Under the pieces are notes generated by a model. The model was given only the letters and a program-made list of their open reading frames with translations, had not been told where the DNA came from and searched no databases. A DNA stretch of 64,000 nt from Actinomycetota bacterium (lineage in GTDB: Bacteria; Actinomycetota; Aquicultoria; Aquicultorales; Aquicultoraceae): NCBI GenBank assembly GCA_018333515.1, contig JAGXSZ010000023.1, positions 62,001 through 126,000 of the forward strand. The letters run 5' to 3'. Below are positions 35,125 to 44,205 of the stretch, piece after piece. The stretch's first letter is position 1. Each line of letters opens with the position of its first letter. The translations under genes and the position numbers were made by a program.

Positions 35125-35802
35125 CTATTCTTTATTTCTCTTCATACTAAGGTTTCGCAGGAATAACCAGAACGCTATCGATACCGCGAACATAGAGATC
35201 TTTATCAATACGCCTTCTACGCTATTATTTATAAAATACTCCGTAAATGAACTCCCCAGAGAAACGAAAACAATGGAGGCAGGAATAAGAAAGACAAAGG
35301 TTGAGATGGAAAACTCAGCCAGCCCAATTGAAGTTACCCCAAAAAAATAACCTATAAGTGAAGATGGAAATATCGGGTTCAAGCGTAGAAATGCATTTAA
35401 CCTCCAACCTTTGTTAACCTCTTTTTTTAAATATAGGTTAAACTTTTCATTCTTTACTTTAGCCTTAATAAAATCACCGGCGGTATATCTTGAAATTAAA
35501 AAAGCTATCGTTGAACCGACAGTAGCACCGCTCACATCAACAACCACCCCCCAGAAAGGGCCCCACAACATTCCTGCAAGTAATGCCAGATAAAAAGTGG
35601 GTAGGAAAATACCTGGCGAGACAAGGTATAAAAACAGCATGATATACGGGGCCATACTGGCGTTGCTTTTGATAGCATGCACTATATTTTCGGTCGAAAT
35701 GTATCCGTTCGACCTCAGAAAAAAAAGGGTGACTATGCAAACCATAATTATGATTATGAGCGATAATTTAAGTATTGATCTCCAGTTGATCCGGTTATTC
35801 AT
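35125..35802 (-). CDS. VTT-domain (TVP38/TMEM64, DedA-like) membrane protein
   Basis: This protein of about 225 residues has five or six hydrophobic segments. The VTT core GMLWGPFWGVVVDVSGATVGSTIAFLISRY and RLNPIFPSSLIGYFFGVTSI is seen. Such proteins are thought to move lipids, including undecaprenyl phosphate, across the membrane. I chose the ATG at 35802, which overlaps the GT2 stop by 8 nt. The pairing with a polyprenyl-phosphate-type GT2 suggests lipid carrier handling. Confidence 0.85.
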   Translation of the reverse strand: MNNRINWRSILKLSLIIIIMVCIVTLFFLRSNGYISTENIVHAIKSNASMAPYIMLFLYLVSPGIFLPTFYLALLAGMLWGPFWGVVVDVSGATVGSTIAFLISRYTAGDFIKAKVKNEKFNLYLKKEVNKGWRLNAFLRLNPIFPSSLIGYFFGVTSIGLAEFSISTFVFLIPASIVFVSLGSSFTEYFINNSVEGVLIKISMFAVSIAFWLFLRNLSMKRNKE

Positions 35803-36760
35803 TAAAGCCATGGGTACTTTCAACAATATAGTTCGGTCTTCCCTTTGTTTCGAGGAATATAGAGTTTATATATAGCCCGAGCATTCCAATTGTGAGCAAT
35901 TGAATGCCGCCAAGCATGAGTATAGTTGCCATTATGGCCGACCAACCCGGCAAAGAAAGTTGGAGGAACTTCATAATGAATATCACAATCAAAAAACAAA
36001 AGGCGCCAGCTGATACTAAAAAGCCGATAAATAAAGAAACTTTCAAAGGTATGCTTGAGAATGAAATTAGAGCAGAGTCTAAGAAATTGCTAATCACTTT
36101 CCGCCCATATACTTTAAACTTAGTCTCCCCAGCATAACGAGCGTCCCTATTGTAGTAGATAGTTTCTTGCTTGAACCCAATCCATCTGACTAATCCCCGC
36201 GTAAACGGCTTCTTTTCTTTTAGCTTTATTAATTCGTTCACAGCCCTTCTTGAAAGTAACTTGAAATCCCCGACTTCCGGCTCTATATTGACGCTAGAAA
36301 CCTTATTTAGAGTCAGGTAACCGATTTTAGTAATTAGTAACTTAATCTTTGATTCGCCTGCTCTAGATACCCTTCTAGTATCAACTATATCTGCATCACC
36401 GTTTAACCAGACCTTTACCATTTCCGGAATAACCTCAGGCGGGTCCTGTAAATCGGCATCCATATAAACAACAGCATCGCCAGAAGAAAACGCCATTCCA
36501 GCAAGGACGCAGGGAGAGACGCCGAAGTTTCGCGACATGTTGACTATCTTTATACTTTTGTTGTTTTTTGATAATCTTATCAAGATTTCTTTCGACTTAT
36601 CGGTCGACGCATCGTTCACTAAGATAAGTTCGTGGTCACTAACGACCCCTTTCAAATCTTTCTTAAACACATTTTCAAGCCTATTGACGAGTTCCTCGAT
36701 AACGTTTTCCTCATTATAAAATGAAAGCACGACAGACAATACCTTTATTTCTTTATTCAC
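35795..36760 (-). CDS. GT2 glycosyltransferase, GtrB/ArnC/DPM1-like, with two C-terminal helices
   Basis: This inverting GT-A enzyme of 321 residues begins SVVLSFYNEENVIEELV and has LVNDASTDKSKEIL, FGVSPCVLAGMAFSSGDAVV, MDADLQDPPEVIP and GDFKLLSRRAV. Two hydrophobic helices lie at about 230-300. Enzymes with this layout usually load a sugar onto undecaprenyl or dolichyl phosphate for later transfer outside the cell. It is separated from the TIM-barrel gene by 214 bp, so may be a separate unit from the eight-gene operon. Confidence 0.88.
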   Translation of the reverse strand: MNKEIKVLSVVLSFYNEENVIEELVNRLENVFKKDLKGVVSDHELILVNDASTDKSKEILIRLSKNNKSIKIVNMSRNFGVSPCVLAGMAFSSGDAVVYMDADLQDPPEVIPEMVKVWLNGDADIVDTRRVSRAGESKIKLLITKIGYLTLNKVSSVNIEPEVGDFKLLSRRAVNELIKLKEKKPFTRGLVRWIGFKQETIYYNRDARYAGETKFKVYGRKVISNFLDSALISFSSIPLKVSLFIGFLVSAGAFCFLIVIFIMKFLQLSLPGWSAIMATILMLGGIQLLTIGMLGLYINSIFLETKGRPNYIVESTHGFNE

Positions 36761-36974
36761 AAAAAGACCCTTTCCATTGAAATTTCGGAGGAATTCCCAA
36801 TAGACCGCATGACTTTAAGAATCTACAAATGGTATCGTTATGGCTAAAATTAGAATCCCCCTCACATCGCTCATTTTAGATAACAACCTACTCCCTGTCA
36901 AACAGGACTTTAAGACTTAAGCGAACACGATTCCGCCAGATAGACCTATTAAAAGAAGCTATTCAGGTTGTCTT

Positions 36975-37859
36975 TTAGCGGGTGGACTTGGACTTGTGTT
37001 CCGTGGAAGGTGAGTTTTTGGTTAACACATCATGTACCAGCAAATAACTATCTAAGAGTTCTTGAACTGATGAGTAATTCCTTGCTTCTATCGTAACGTT
37101 GATTTTATTTCGTTTAATCAGCTCAGCATATCTTTTTATGATAGCGTATTGAGCACTATCCGAGTAGATTGGGAAATGGCTATCGTTAATAGCATCATTT
37201 TCGGAGAGGTGAATTTCTACAATTCTATCGCTATACTTTTCAAACAAAAGCCCTGCCGCCTCCAGGTAGTCAAAGCCCAAGAGCCTTGATGAGACCTTCA
37301 AGTGCCCCAGATCTAGTAATAAGTACATCTGAGAAAATCTCTCCATCATCAGGACAATTTTGTCCACATGCATCATAAAACAGCATTCTTTGTTTCTGTT
37401 GTTCGGGTACAGGTTTTCGACTGCTATCTTTGTGTCCGAAAACTCTCTTACAAACCACTCGATATTGCTTTCTATGTTTTCTAGAAGAAAAACTTTTTTA
37501 TCACCGGATTCAAAAAGAAGCTCGTTCTCGAAGTCGAACGTTCTCTTAAACCCCGCATGGATGGAGTAATAACCGATACCCAACGACTTGACATACCTCA
37601 TTGTCTCTGTTAAAAACACCCTCGTTTTTTTGCTTGTATCGGCAAAATTCAAAATGAAGTGCTCTGGTGGAGGCGGGAAATAACCGTGTACTAAAAAATT
37701 GATACCCTCTTGCTGCTTAACCTTTATCAGTTTCTGAAGAAGCTTATCATCATATAGGCAACCGCCGGATAGTTCAATATTCCGCGTTATTCCTAATAAT
37801 TGGCGTATCGCTTCGAAAATATTGTTCGTTTGGATTGAAGACGTTGAGATGTAGAGCAA
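36975..37859 (-). CDS. TIM-barrel sugar isomerase/AP endonuclease-like protein
   Basis: This 294-residue protein resembles the xylose isomerase-like/AP endonuclease 2 family: ISTSSIQTNNIFEAIR at the start, then FLVHGYFPPPP, YYSIHAGF, KIAVENLYP, LLLDLGHLKVSS, EIHLSEND and NVTIEARN. These put His/Glu/Asp metal ligands at the ends of beta strands. Such proteins act as sugar isomerases or epimerases. It follows the radical SAM gene by 7 nt and is the last gene in the operon. Function is unknown; within this context it probably acts on the sugar or a sugar precursor. Confidence 0.75.
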   Translation of the reverse strand: MLYISTSSIQTNNIFEAIRQLLGITRNIELSGGCLYDDKLLQKLIKVKQQEGINFLVHGYFPPPPEHFILNFADTSKKTRVFLTETMRYVKSLGIGYYSIHAGFKRTFDFENELLFESGDKKVFLLENIESNIEWFVREFSDTKIAVENLYPNNRNKECCFMMHVDKIVLMMERFSQMYLLLDLGHLKVSSRLLGFDYLEAAGLLFEKYSDRIVEIHLSENDAINDSHFPIYSDSAQYAIIKRYAELIKRNKINVTIEARNYSSVQELLDSYLLVHDVLTKNSPSTEHKSKSTR

Positions 37860-37866
37860 GTTAAAA

Positions 37867-39348
37867 TCAGCCTTCTAGTATCTTTCTTTTCAACCTAGTC
37901 TTCGTTAGCTCTTGTATATGCCCCTTAACGTTTTTTCCGAACTTTTCCTCGATCATATTTAAGTAACCCGCATTTTCGTAATACCGGTGAAACGCATCAT
38001 CCCTGAATGCCAGCACTTCCGCTGCGCTGATATGCTTCGTTGGCAAGGGGAGCATATCATACGAATGTTGCGAAAATCCGTGCCACTTTTCTGGGAGCAC
38101 CCATCCTTCTTTAACCGCGATGGCGTATAATTTCGACCCCGGATAGGCCATGGCGCAGTAAAAGTTTGCGAATTCACAATTCAACTCTGTGGCCATATCG
38201 AATGTCTCTTGCATTGTTTCTAGGTTATCATCCGGCAAGCCAAAGATATAATTCCCTATCACTCGAATACCGGCATCATGGATAGCCCGTACCACGCTCT
38301 TTACATCATTTACTCTCATTCTTTTTTCGGCGCCATCTCTTACATCAGGATTAGCCGATTCGACCCCTAGCGCAAGCCAGTTAATCCCAGCTTCTTTCAT
38401 GCGCCTCAAATTATCCTCTTTTACGGTATCCACCCTCGCATATGCCCAGATATTTAAATCGAGACCCCTTCTTATTATCAAATCAACGATTGTCATGTAA
38501 TGCTTATCACTTAGAACGAACAACTCATCAACAATCTTAACATTCCTTATCCCGTGTTCGCTCACTAGCAATTCGATTTCTTTTACAACTAATTCGGGAC
38601 TCCTATACCTTATGCCAGGCTTTCCAAAAGGTGCATTTATGCAGCAAAAGACACAAGAATAAGGGCAACCGAGACTTGTATATACGGCACCATAAGGCAT
38701 TCTATTCTCTAAATCATCAAAACAGTGCCAGTTATGCGCTCTATACTTTTGCATTGGAAGCAAATCCCATGCGGCAACAGAAAGCATTTTATCCAGATCT
38801 TTAACAAGCGGGGCTCTCGGGTTATTTTTAATGGCGCCATCCTCGTAATACCAAAGCCCTGGTATATGCGAGTATTCCTTCTTTCCTGATTTTAAGGCCT
38901 GCGTTAAGCCTGTGAGAGTATAAAACCCCTCACCCTCTATTACAAAATCAACCTTTTCCTCTTGGAGTGTTTGTTGAGGCAATGCCGAGGGATGAAGCCC
39001 CCCAATGGCCACTTTTGAAGACGTGTTTTCCTCTATAGCCTTACATATCTTTCCCGCAATCGTCATGTTCTGTGTTGATGCGGAGGGTTGGGAACCATAA
39101 ACTATCACGGCGGATAGTATTGGGTTTAATTCATTAACCCTTGTTGCGGTCTCACCTGGAGAAATATTTTCAGCGTTTGCATCAATTATTGACACATTCA
39201 ATCCACTGTTCCTAAGATAAGCGGCTAGCACTGCCACCCAGAATGGGGGTTCGATTGCGGAATAATCCCTTCCTAAGTCCTGATAGACTTGCTTCCTGTC
39301 CCCGGGATTAATTAATACTAAATCTACTGTCCGACTCATCAAGCTCAC
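37867..39348 (-). CDS. B12-binding-domain radical SAM protein
   Basis: This 493-residue protein has a cobalamin-binding-like N-terminal domain (VDLVLINPGDRKQVYQDLG, AIGGLHPSALPQQTLQEEKV, FVIEGEGFYTL) and then a radical SAM core with CxxxCxxC in SLGCPYSCVFCCINAPFG (about 225-242). ALGVESANPDVRDG and YIFGLPDDNLETM are further core strands. Relatives (BchE, methyltransferases) do methylation or ring chemistry. It overlaps the transketolase gene by 4 nt, so it is coupled to sugar-making enzymes. A methylation or rearrangement of the sugar is a reasonable guess. Confidence 0.85.
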   Translation of the reverse strand: MSLMSRTVDLVLINPGDRKQVYQDLGRDYSAIEPPFWVAVLAAYLRNSGLNVSIIDANAENISPGETATRVNELNPILSAVIVYGSQPSASTQNMTIAGKICKAIEENTSSKVAIGGLHPSALPQQTLQEEKVDFVIEGEGFYTLTGLTQALKSGKKEYSHIPGLWYYEDGAIKNNPRAPLVKDLDKMLSVAAWDLLPMQKYRAHNWHCFDDLENRMPYGAVYTSLGCPYSCVFCCINAPFGKPGIRYRSPELVVKEIELLVSEHGIRNVKIVDELFVLSDKHYMTIVDLIIRRGLDLNIWAYARVDTVKEDNLRRMKEAGINWLALGVESANPDVRDGAEKRMRVNDVKSVVRAIHDAGIRVIGNYIFGLPDDNLETMQETFDMATELNCEFANFYCAMAYPGSKLYAIAVKEGWVLPEKWHGFSQHSYDMLPLPTKHISAAEVLAFRDDAFHRYYENAGYLNMIEEKFGKNVKGHIQELTKTRLKRKILEG

Positions 39349-40313
39349 TTTAACACTTCTCTGATAGCCTTTGCGATACTTCCCTCATCCAAATTGTTTA
39401 ATTTATGTAAATGCTCCCTACCGCCCATTTCAAAAACATATTCGTCCCCAAATCCCATTCTTCTAAGCCCGATCTTAGGGTTTTTGTTTTCTAGTATGGT
39501 AGAGACGAGGCTATCCAGCCCCCCTGTGTTTATGAAAGCTTCTTCAAGAGTTATTACAGCCTCGTATCTGTTTAAAGATTCAAAAAATGAATCTTTATCA
39601 AAAGGCTTCAGCATGAACATATCGATAAGCCCGATTTTTATACCATCGTTCAGTAATTTATCCGCTGCTTTTACCGCGGTATGCGTCATAAAACCGGTTG
39701 AAACTAAGCAGCATCCCTCCCCTTCTGCTAATTCACAAAATCCTTTCTGAAAATCGATGTTTGCTGTATTCGGATAGATTCGCGGCAATGGTTTACTGTC
39801 AAACCTCATATACTTGGGTTTTTTAACATCTATCGAATAGTCCAAAAACTTTTCAGCAAGCACCCAGTCGCTAGGGGAGAATACGGTAACGTTTGGCAAT
39901 GTCCTCATTATAGTAATATCTTCTAAACAATGATGCGTCGGACCAGATACATCATAACTTAGTCCCGCGCCAACCCCCACCAGGTTTACGTTGACTGTCT
40001 TTACCTGTGATAGCAGCGAGAGGTTGTTCCTTATCTGTTCGTAAGCCCTCATCGTCAAAAATGGCGCAATCGCGTAAGCGTATACGTTATAACCTTCTAG
40101 CGCAAGCCCAGTCGCTACATTGATGAGGTTTTGCTCAGCTATCCCAACATTTATAAACCTGTCTTTAAAATCCTCTTTTAGTTTATCCAGCTTAGGAGAC
40201 CCAAAGTCTGCGGATAGAAAGAATAGGCTACTATCTTCATGCATGCGCTCATAAATTTTTTCTATGAGCGCATCCCTCATGGTTTTTGTTTCAACTCTCG
40301 TCTCTATTATCAT
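39345..40313 (-). CDS. Transketolase C-terminal subunit
   Basis: This is the second half of a split transketolase, 322 residues. It has the pyrimidine-binding domain (FLSADFGSPKLDKL, FINVGIAEQNLINVATGLAL with the conserved Glu, YDVSGPTHHCLEDITIMRTL, SPSDWVLAEKFL) and the C-terminal domain (GCCLVSTGFMTHTAVKAADKL, IDMFMLKPFDKDSF, ITLEEAFINTGGL). It needs the N-terminal subunit encoded just upstream (4-nt overlap). Inside a sugar operon such a pair probably transfers a two-carbon unit to or from a ketose or keto-sugar. Confidence 0.88.
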   Translation of the reverse strand: MIIETRVETKTMRDALIEKIYERMHEDSSLFFLSADFGSPKLDKLKEDFKDRFINVGIAEQNLINVATGLALEGYNVYAYAIAPFLTMRAYEQIRNNLSLLSQVKTVNVNLVGVGAGLSYDVSGPTHHCLEDITIMRTLPNVTVFSPSDWVLAEKFLDYSIDVKKPKYMRFDSKPLPRIYPNTANIDFQKGFCELAEGEGCCLVSTGFMTHTAVKAADKLLNDGIKIGLIDMFMLKPFDKDSFFESLNRYEAVITLEEAFINTGGLDSLVSTILENKNPKIGLRRMGFGDEYVFEMGGREHLHKLNNLDEGSIAKAIREVLK

Positions 40314-41143
40314 TTCAACCCCGCAATTATCAAATCGATCTCTTCTTCCCTTAAGCTCCTAATATGGCTCAAGGGGTCTTTCTCTAAGCTTGGAACGCAT
40401 TTTCCTTTTATCGTATCTGCGATCAATAGTTTTGGCTTGTTGCTTTTATCCTCTTTCAGCTCTATTAACGCATCATATAGGCACCCGATATCATGGCCAT
40501 CGACCCTTTTAACTTTCCACCCGTATACCTCGAATTTCTCATCAAGCGGTTCGAGGTCTATGATATTAGCGCAAAGGTCAAGCATGCACGCTTTATTACT
40601 ATCGATTATCGCTATCAAATTATCTAACTTATGCTCGCCCGCAAACATGACAGCTTCCCATACAGAACCTTCGTACAGCTCACCATCACCTAGCAGTACG
40701 AATACTTTTTCATTTCCGTTCTTACTTTTCAAAGCCAGGGTTACACCACATGCAACCCCCAATCCGTGACCTAAAGAACCGTTTATGCTTTCATATCCAG
40801 GTATTATGGGGTCGGGGATTCCTCCTAAGATTGAACCTTCTTTGCATACCCTGCTTAATTCTTGTTTGTCAAAATAGCCCAAATCGGCTAATATCGGGTA
40901 AAATGAGATTGAACCGTGGCCCTTGCTAATTATAAACCTATCCCTATTTTCCCAGAGGATGTCCCGGGGATCATGATTGATGATCTTGCCGTAATATAAA
41001 ACAACAAATATCTCTACAGGCGATAGTGAAGAGGCAACTCTGGTTTCCTGAGCTATTCTATGTATATTTAGAGTTTCCTTTCTTACCCATGTAGCCTTCT
41101 CTTTCAGAAAGCTAATTAGCTCTTCAGATTTTTGCGCTGGCAT
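40310..41143 (-). CDS. Transketolase N-terminal (TPP-binding) subunit
   Basis: This is the first half of a split transketolase, 277 residues, with IISKGHGSISFYPILADLGY, INGSLGHGLGVACGVTLALK and the TPP motif GDGELYEGSVWEAVMFAGEH followed by Asn in IDSNKACMLD. It is missing the pyrimidine domain, which the next gene supplies. Split transketolases occur in ordinary metabolism too, but here the pair is locked between SDR and radical SAM genes in an overlapping operon. The gap to the upstream SDR gene is 10 nt. Confidence 0.88.
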   Translation of the reverse strand: MPAQKSEELISFLKEKATWVRKETLNIHRIAQETRVASSLSPVEIFVVLYYGKIINHDPRDILWENRDRFIISKGHGSISFYPILADLGYFDKQELSRVCKEGSILGGIPDPIIPGYESINGSLGHGLGVACGVTLALKSKNGNEKVFVLLGDGELYEGSVWEAVMFAGEHKLDNLIAIIDSNKACMLDLCANIIDLEPLDEKFEVYGWKVKRVDGHDIGCLYDALIELKEDKSNKPKLLIADTIKGKCVPSLEKDPLSHIRSLREEEIDLIIAGLK

Positions 41144-41153
41144 AGCATGTTCC

Positions 41154-42098
41154 TCATTCTATCCGATTATTATTTAAGTACCATTCGTACGTTATTTTAA
41201 TACCATCTTCTATGGCAGTAGCTGGTCTCCACCCTAGACTTAAAAATTTTGAGCTATCTAAAAGCTTTCTCGGCGTTCCATCCGGCTTGCTTAAATCCCA
41301 TAAGATTTCACCTTTAAAGCCCACAATTCTTGATATAATCTCGGCAAGTTCCTTTATTGAGTGATCAGCGCCAGTCCCTAAATTATAATGGTTATTTTGA
41401 AATTTTTCAGCATTTTCCATAACGAAAACGGAGGCGCCAACAACGTCTTCACTGAATATAAACTCCCTTCTCGGGCTCCCGCTTCCCCAAAGGGTTACTT
41501 TATCTCTTCCTTCCATCTTTGCTTCATGGAGCTTTCGGATAAGTGCGGCCATAACGTGGGAGTTCTCTAAATCATAATTGTCGTTAGGCCCGTACATGGA
41601 ATTCGGAACCAGCGCAATAAACCTATTCGTCTTATACTGGCTGTTGTATCCCTTGCAGGCAATTATACCCGCAATCTTTGCCGCCGCGTAAGCTTCGCTA
41701 GTCTCCTCGATCGCGCCGGTTAGCAAATATTCTTCTTTTATAGGCTGCGGGCAGTTTTTCGGATACACGCACGACGAACCGTAAAAGATAAGATGTTTTA
41801 CCTCGTTTTCCTGTGCCGCCTGAAAAACATTATCCTGAGTTGCGATGTTGACATGCAAAAAATCTGCTGGATAGGTTTTATTAGCTACAATGCCCCCGGT
41901 TAGTCCAGCGGCAAGAAAAACGTACTCGGGTCGTTCTCTCTGAAAAAAGTCGGCTACTGCCCCCTGATTTGTAAGATCAAGCTCACTGTGGGTCCTCGTG
42001 AGTATGTTCTGATAACCGGCGGATTTTAATTTTGTTACCAGCGCCGAACCCAAAAGACCGGTATGTCCCGCAACATAAATCCTTGAATCTTTAAACAT
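41154..42098 (-). CDS. GDP-L-fucose synthase-like SDR (second copy)
   Basis: This extended SDR of 314 residues has VAGHTGLLGSALVTKL, FLAAGLTGGIVANKTYPADF, FYGSSCVYPKNCPQPIKEEY, EAYAAAKIAGIIACKGY and PNSMYGPNDNYDLENSHVMAA. It is close to WcaG/Fcl and keeps the Ser-Cys-x-Tyr region of the epimerase reductases. It is distinct from the plus-strand copy at 34.1 kb, so the locus has two enzymes of this class. It may make a different isomer or finish the sugar after dehydration. It overlaps the upstream SDR gene by 8 nt. Confidence 0.85.
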   Translation of the reverse strand: MFKDSRIYVAGHTGLLGSALVTKLKSAGYQNILTRTHSELDLTNQGAVADFFQRERPEYVFLAAGLTGGIVANKTYPADFLHVNIATQDNVFQAAQENEVKHLIFYGSSCVYPKNCPQPIKEEYLLTGAIEETSEAYAAAKIAGIIACKGYNSQYKTNRFIALVPNSMYGPNDNYDLENSHVMAALIRKLHEAKMEGRDKVTLWGSGSPRREFIFSEDVVGASVFVMENAEKFQNNHYNLGTGADHSIKELAEIISRIVGFKGEILWDLSKPDGTPRKLLDSSKFLSLGWRPATAIEDGIKITYEWYLNNNRIE

Positions 42099-43029
42099 TG
42101 CTGTAACTGCTATTTGTAATTATCGCGTAACCTTTGATAAGTTCCTTTATCCCCATCTCCAGGGAGTGTGTGGGCTTGAAACCCGTGCTTTCAATCTTCT
42201 CGTTTGAGACGATATAATCCCTCTTATCGGGGTCCTCACCTATCGGGGCTTCCATAATCGTAAAATCGGGAACCTGCTCCTTTATCTTGGAACAAAGCTC
42301 GAGTTTCGAGAGATTGGCATCGGATAACCCCACATTGTATGACTCATTCTTCATCGCCTCAAAGTTATCGATCACATGAATGAAGGCTCTGGCAACATCA
42401 CGAACGTGGATGTAATTCCTCTTGAAATGGCCTTCAAAAACAACTATAAAACGATCTTTAACAGCCCTGTAGGTAAAATCATTAACTAACAGATCAAGCC
42501 TCATCCTCGGAGACATGCCAAAAACCGTAGCAAGCCTCAGACTTATGGCGTCGCCCCTATCAAGTAGAAAACTCTCTGCCTCCACCTTTGTTTTTCCATA
42601 AGAGGATATCGGGTTTAAAGGTGTTTCCTCCGTGCAATAGATGCCTTTTTGCCCAACGCCATATCCGCTATTTGTGCATGGATAAACAATCCTCTGTTCT
42701 TTTGAGGCAAGCTTAGCGACAGAGATTACCGCATCCCTGTTAGTACTTACGGTACCCGACTTATCCCTATTGCATAGCGGTGCGCCCACTAACGCCGCCA
42801 GGGGAATGATGTAATCCACATCTTTCAAGAGCGGTTTTAAAGTACCCTCGTCCCTCGCATCACCCCGGACAACATCAAAATTCTCGGAAGCGCAACTATC
42901 AAGCAGGGAATTCTGTTTAAACATAAAATTATCCAGCACAGTTACCCTGTGCCCCAACTCCAACAGTCTGGGAACAAGCGTCGAACCCAAATAACCAGCA
43001 CCACCAGTAACCAATATTTTATAGCTCAC
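42091..43029 (-). CDS. NAD-dependent epimerase/dehydratase (SDR)
   Basis: This extended SDR of 312 residues starts ILVTGGAGYLGSTLVPRLLELGHRV and has IPLAALVGAPLC, YPCTNSGYGVG, ISSYGKTKVEAES and RNYIHVRDVARAFIHVID. The active-site region TNSGYG...YGKTK is consistent with a 4-epimerase, reductase or decarboxylase-like SDR; the exact reaction cannot be told. It lies 15 nt after the ColD-like gene, and its product probably acts on the same nucleotide sugar. Confidence 0.82.
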   Translation of the reverse strand: MSYKILVTGGAGYLGSTLVPRLLELGHRVTVLDNFMFKQNSLLDSCASENFDVVRGDARDEGTLKPLLKDVDYIIPLAALVGAPLCNRDKSGTVSTNRDAVISVAKLASKEQRIVYPCTNSGYGVGQKGIYCTEETPLNPISSYGKTKVEAESFLLDRGDAISLRLATVFGMSPRMRLDLLVNDFTYRAVKDRFIVVFEGHFKRNYIHVRDVARAFIHVIDNFEAMKNESYNVGLSDANLSKLELCSKIKEQVPDFTIMEAPIGEDPDKRDYIVSNEKIESTGFKPTHSLEMGIKELIKGYAIITNSSYSNV

Positions 43030-43044
43030 CTGATCACTCTTTCC

Positions 43045-44205
43045 TTATAGGTCTTTTAGCGTTTCATATAAATAATCTATTTTATCCCTTACATCGTGGG
43101 GGTGATTTCCGATAAAAAACCCATTGTAATGAGCCGTATCGGCATTCGTCGATTTCGTAACTGTGTAGTCATAGTATTCAATGACATCATGCCTTAATAT
43201 ATTTCCGCCCGTTATTATCCTGTATTCAATATTTGCATCCTTTAGCTTTTGAAGAACTTTATCCCTCACGATGTTCGACTCAGGATTTACAATCATCGTA
43301 AAGCTAAACCACGAACCTTTTCCAATCTCCTTTTGAATTATAAATCTCGCGTCATCCTTGAAAAGATCTACAAAATGCTCAGCATTCCGCCTTCTGATCT
43401 CTAGAAAACCCTTTAACTTATCTAACTGCCTTATTCCTATCGCACCTTGAATTTCAGTAGGTCTTAAATTGTATCCCGGCAGAATAAACCTGTAAGCCTC
43501 AAAAAAATCATCATCCCTTCTCTCAAAAATCGGACTATCCTCATCCTGGTCTCTCGTCCAACCGTGATTTCGAAGCGCTTTTAAAATATTGTAGATTTCT
43601 TTGTCGTTAGTTAAGACGAGCCCCCCCTCCATCGTTGAGATGTGGTGCGAGAAGAATGTGCTAAAGGTATTTACAAGCCCAAACGTCCCGGTATGCCTAC
43701 CATTCAACTCCGCACCCATCGACTCGCAATTATCTTCAAAAAGGATAATATTATTCTCTTCGCAGAGGCTCGTTATCTCATCGAACTGGCAGGGATTACC
43801 TAGAATACTGACCGCGACTATCATTTTGGTATCTTTAGTTATGGCTTTCTTGAGTTCATTTACATCGTAGTTCAGCGTATGTAAATCAATGTCAACGAAT
43901 TTTAGCCTTAAACCGTACTGGTGTAAGGGATGATAAGTTGTCGACCATGCAATGCACGGTACTATTACTTCATCTCCCCTCTTGAGAGGCTTATCCTTCC
44001 TATAAAACAAAGAGCCAACCGCAATCAGGTTAGCCGAAGAGCCTGAGTTTGCCATAACGGCATGCTTCATTCCGAAAAAGCTTGCAAACTTCTCTTCAAA
44101 ATCTTTTACATTTCTCCCCATCGTGTATTTATCGCTGTTGATTACTTCGAGTATCGCGTTTTTCTCTTCCTCAGCCCATGTTGAGCTTGCAAGCTCAAAA
44201 CTCAT
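43045..44205 (-). CDS. DegT/DnrJ-family PLP enzyme with His instead of Lys (ColD-like)
   Basis: This fold-type I PLP enzyme of 386 residues belongs to the sugar aminotransferase family (SGSSANLIAV, ILFEDNCESMGAEL, NLRPTEIQGAIG). The position that normally holds the PLP-binding Lys reads FSTFFSHHISTMEGG, so His187/His188 stand there. ColD, which removes the 3-hydroxyl from GDP-4-keto-6-deoxy-mannose, also uses His in this place. I therefore predict a 3-dehydratase, not an aminotransferase, giving a 3-deoxy-4-keto nucleotide sugar. It overlaps hddA by 4 nt. Confidence 0.8.
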   Translation of the reverse strand: MSFELASSTWAEEEKNAILEVINSDKYTMGRNVKDFEEKFASFFGMKHAVMANSGSSANLIAVGSLFYRKDKPLKRGDEVIVPCIAWSTTYHPLHQYGLRLKFVDIDLHTLNYDVNELKKAITKDTKMIVAVSILGNPCQFDEITSLCEENNIILFEDNCESMGAELNGRHTGTFGLVNTFSTFFSHHISTMEGGLVLTNDKEIYNILKALRNHGWTRDQDEDSPIFERRDDDFFEAYRFILPGYNLRPTEIQGAIGIRQLDKLKGFLEIRRRNAEHFVDLFKDDARFIIQKEIGKGSWFSFTMIVNPESNIVRDKVLQKLKDANIEYRIITGGNILRHDVIEYYDYTVTKSTNADTAHYNGFFIGNHPHDVRDKIDYLYETLKDL

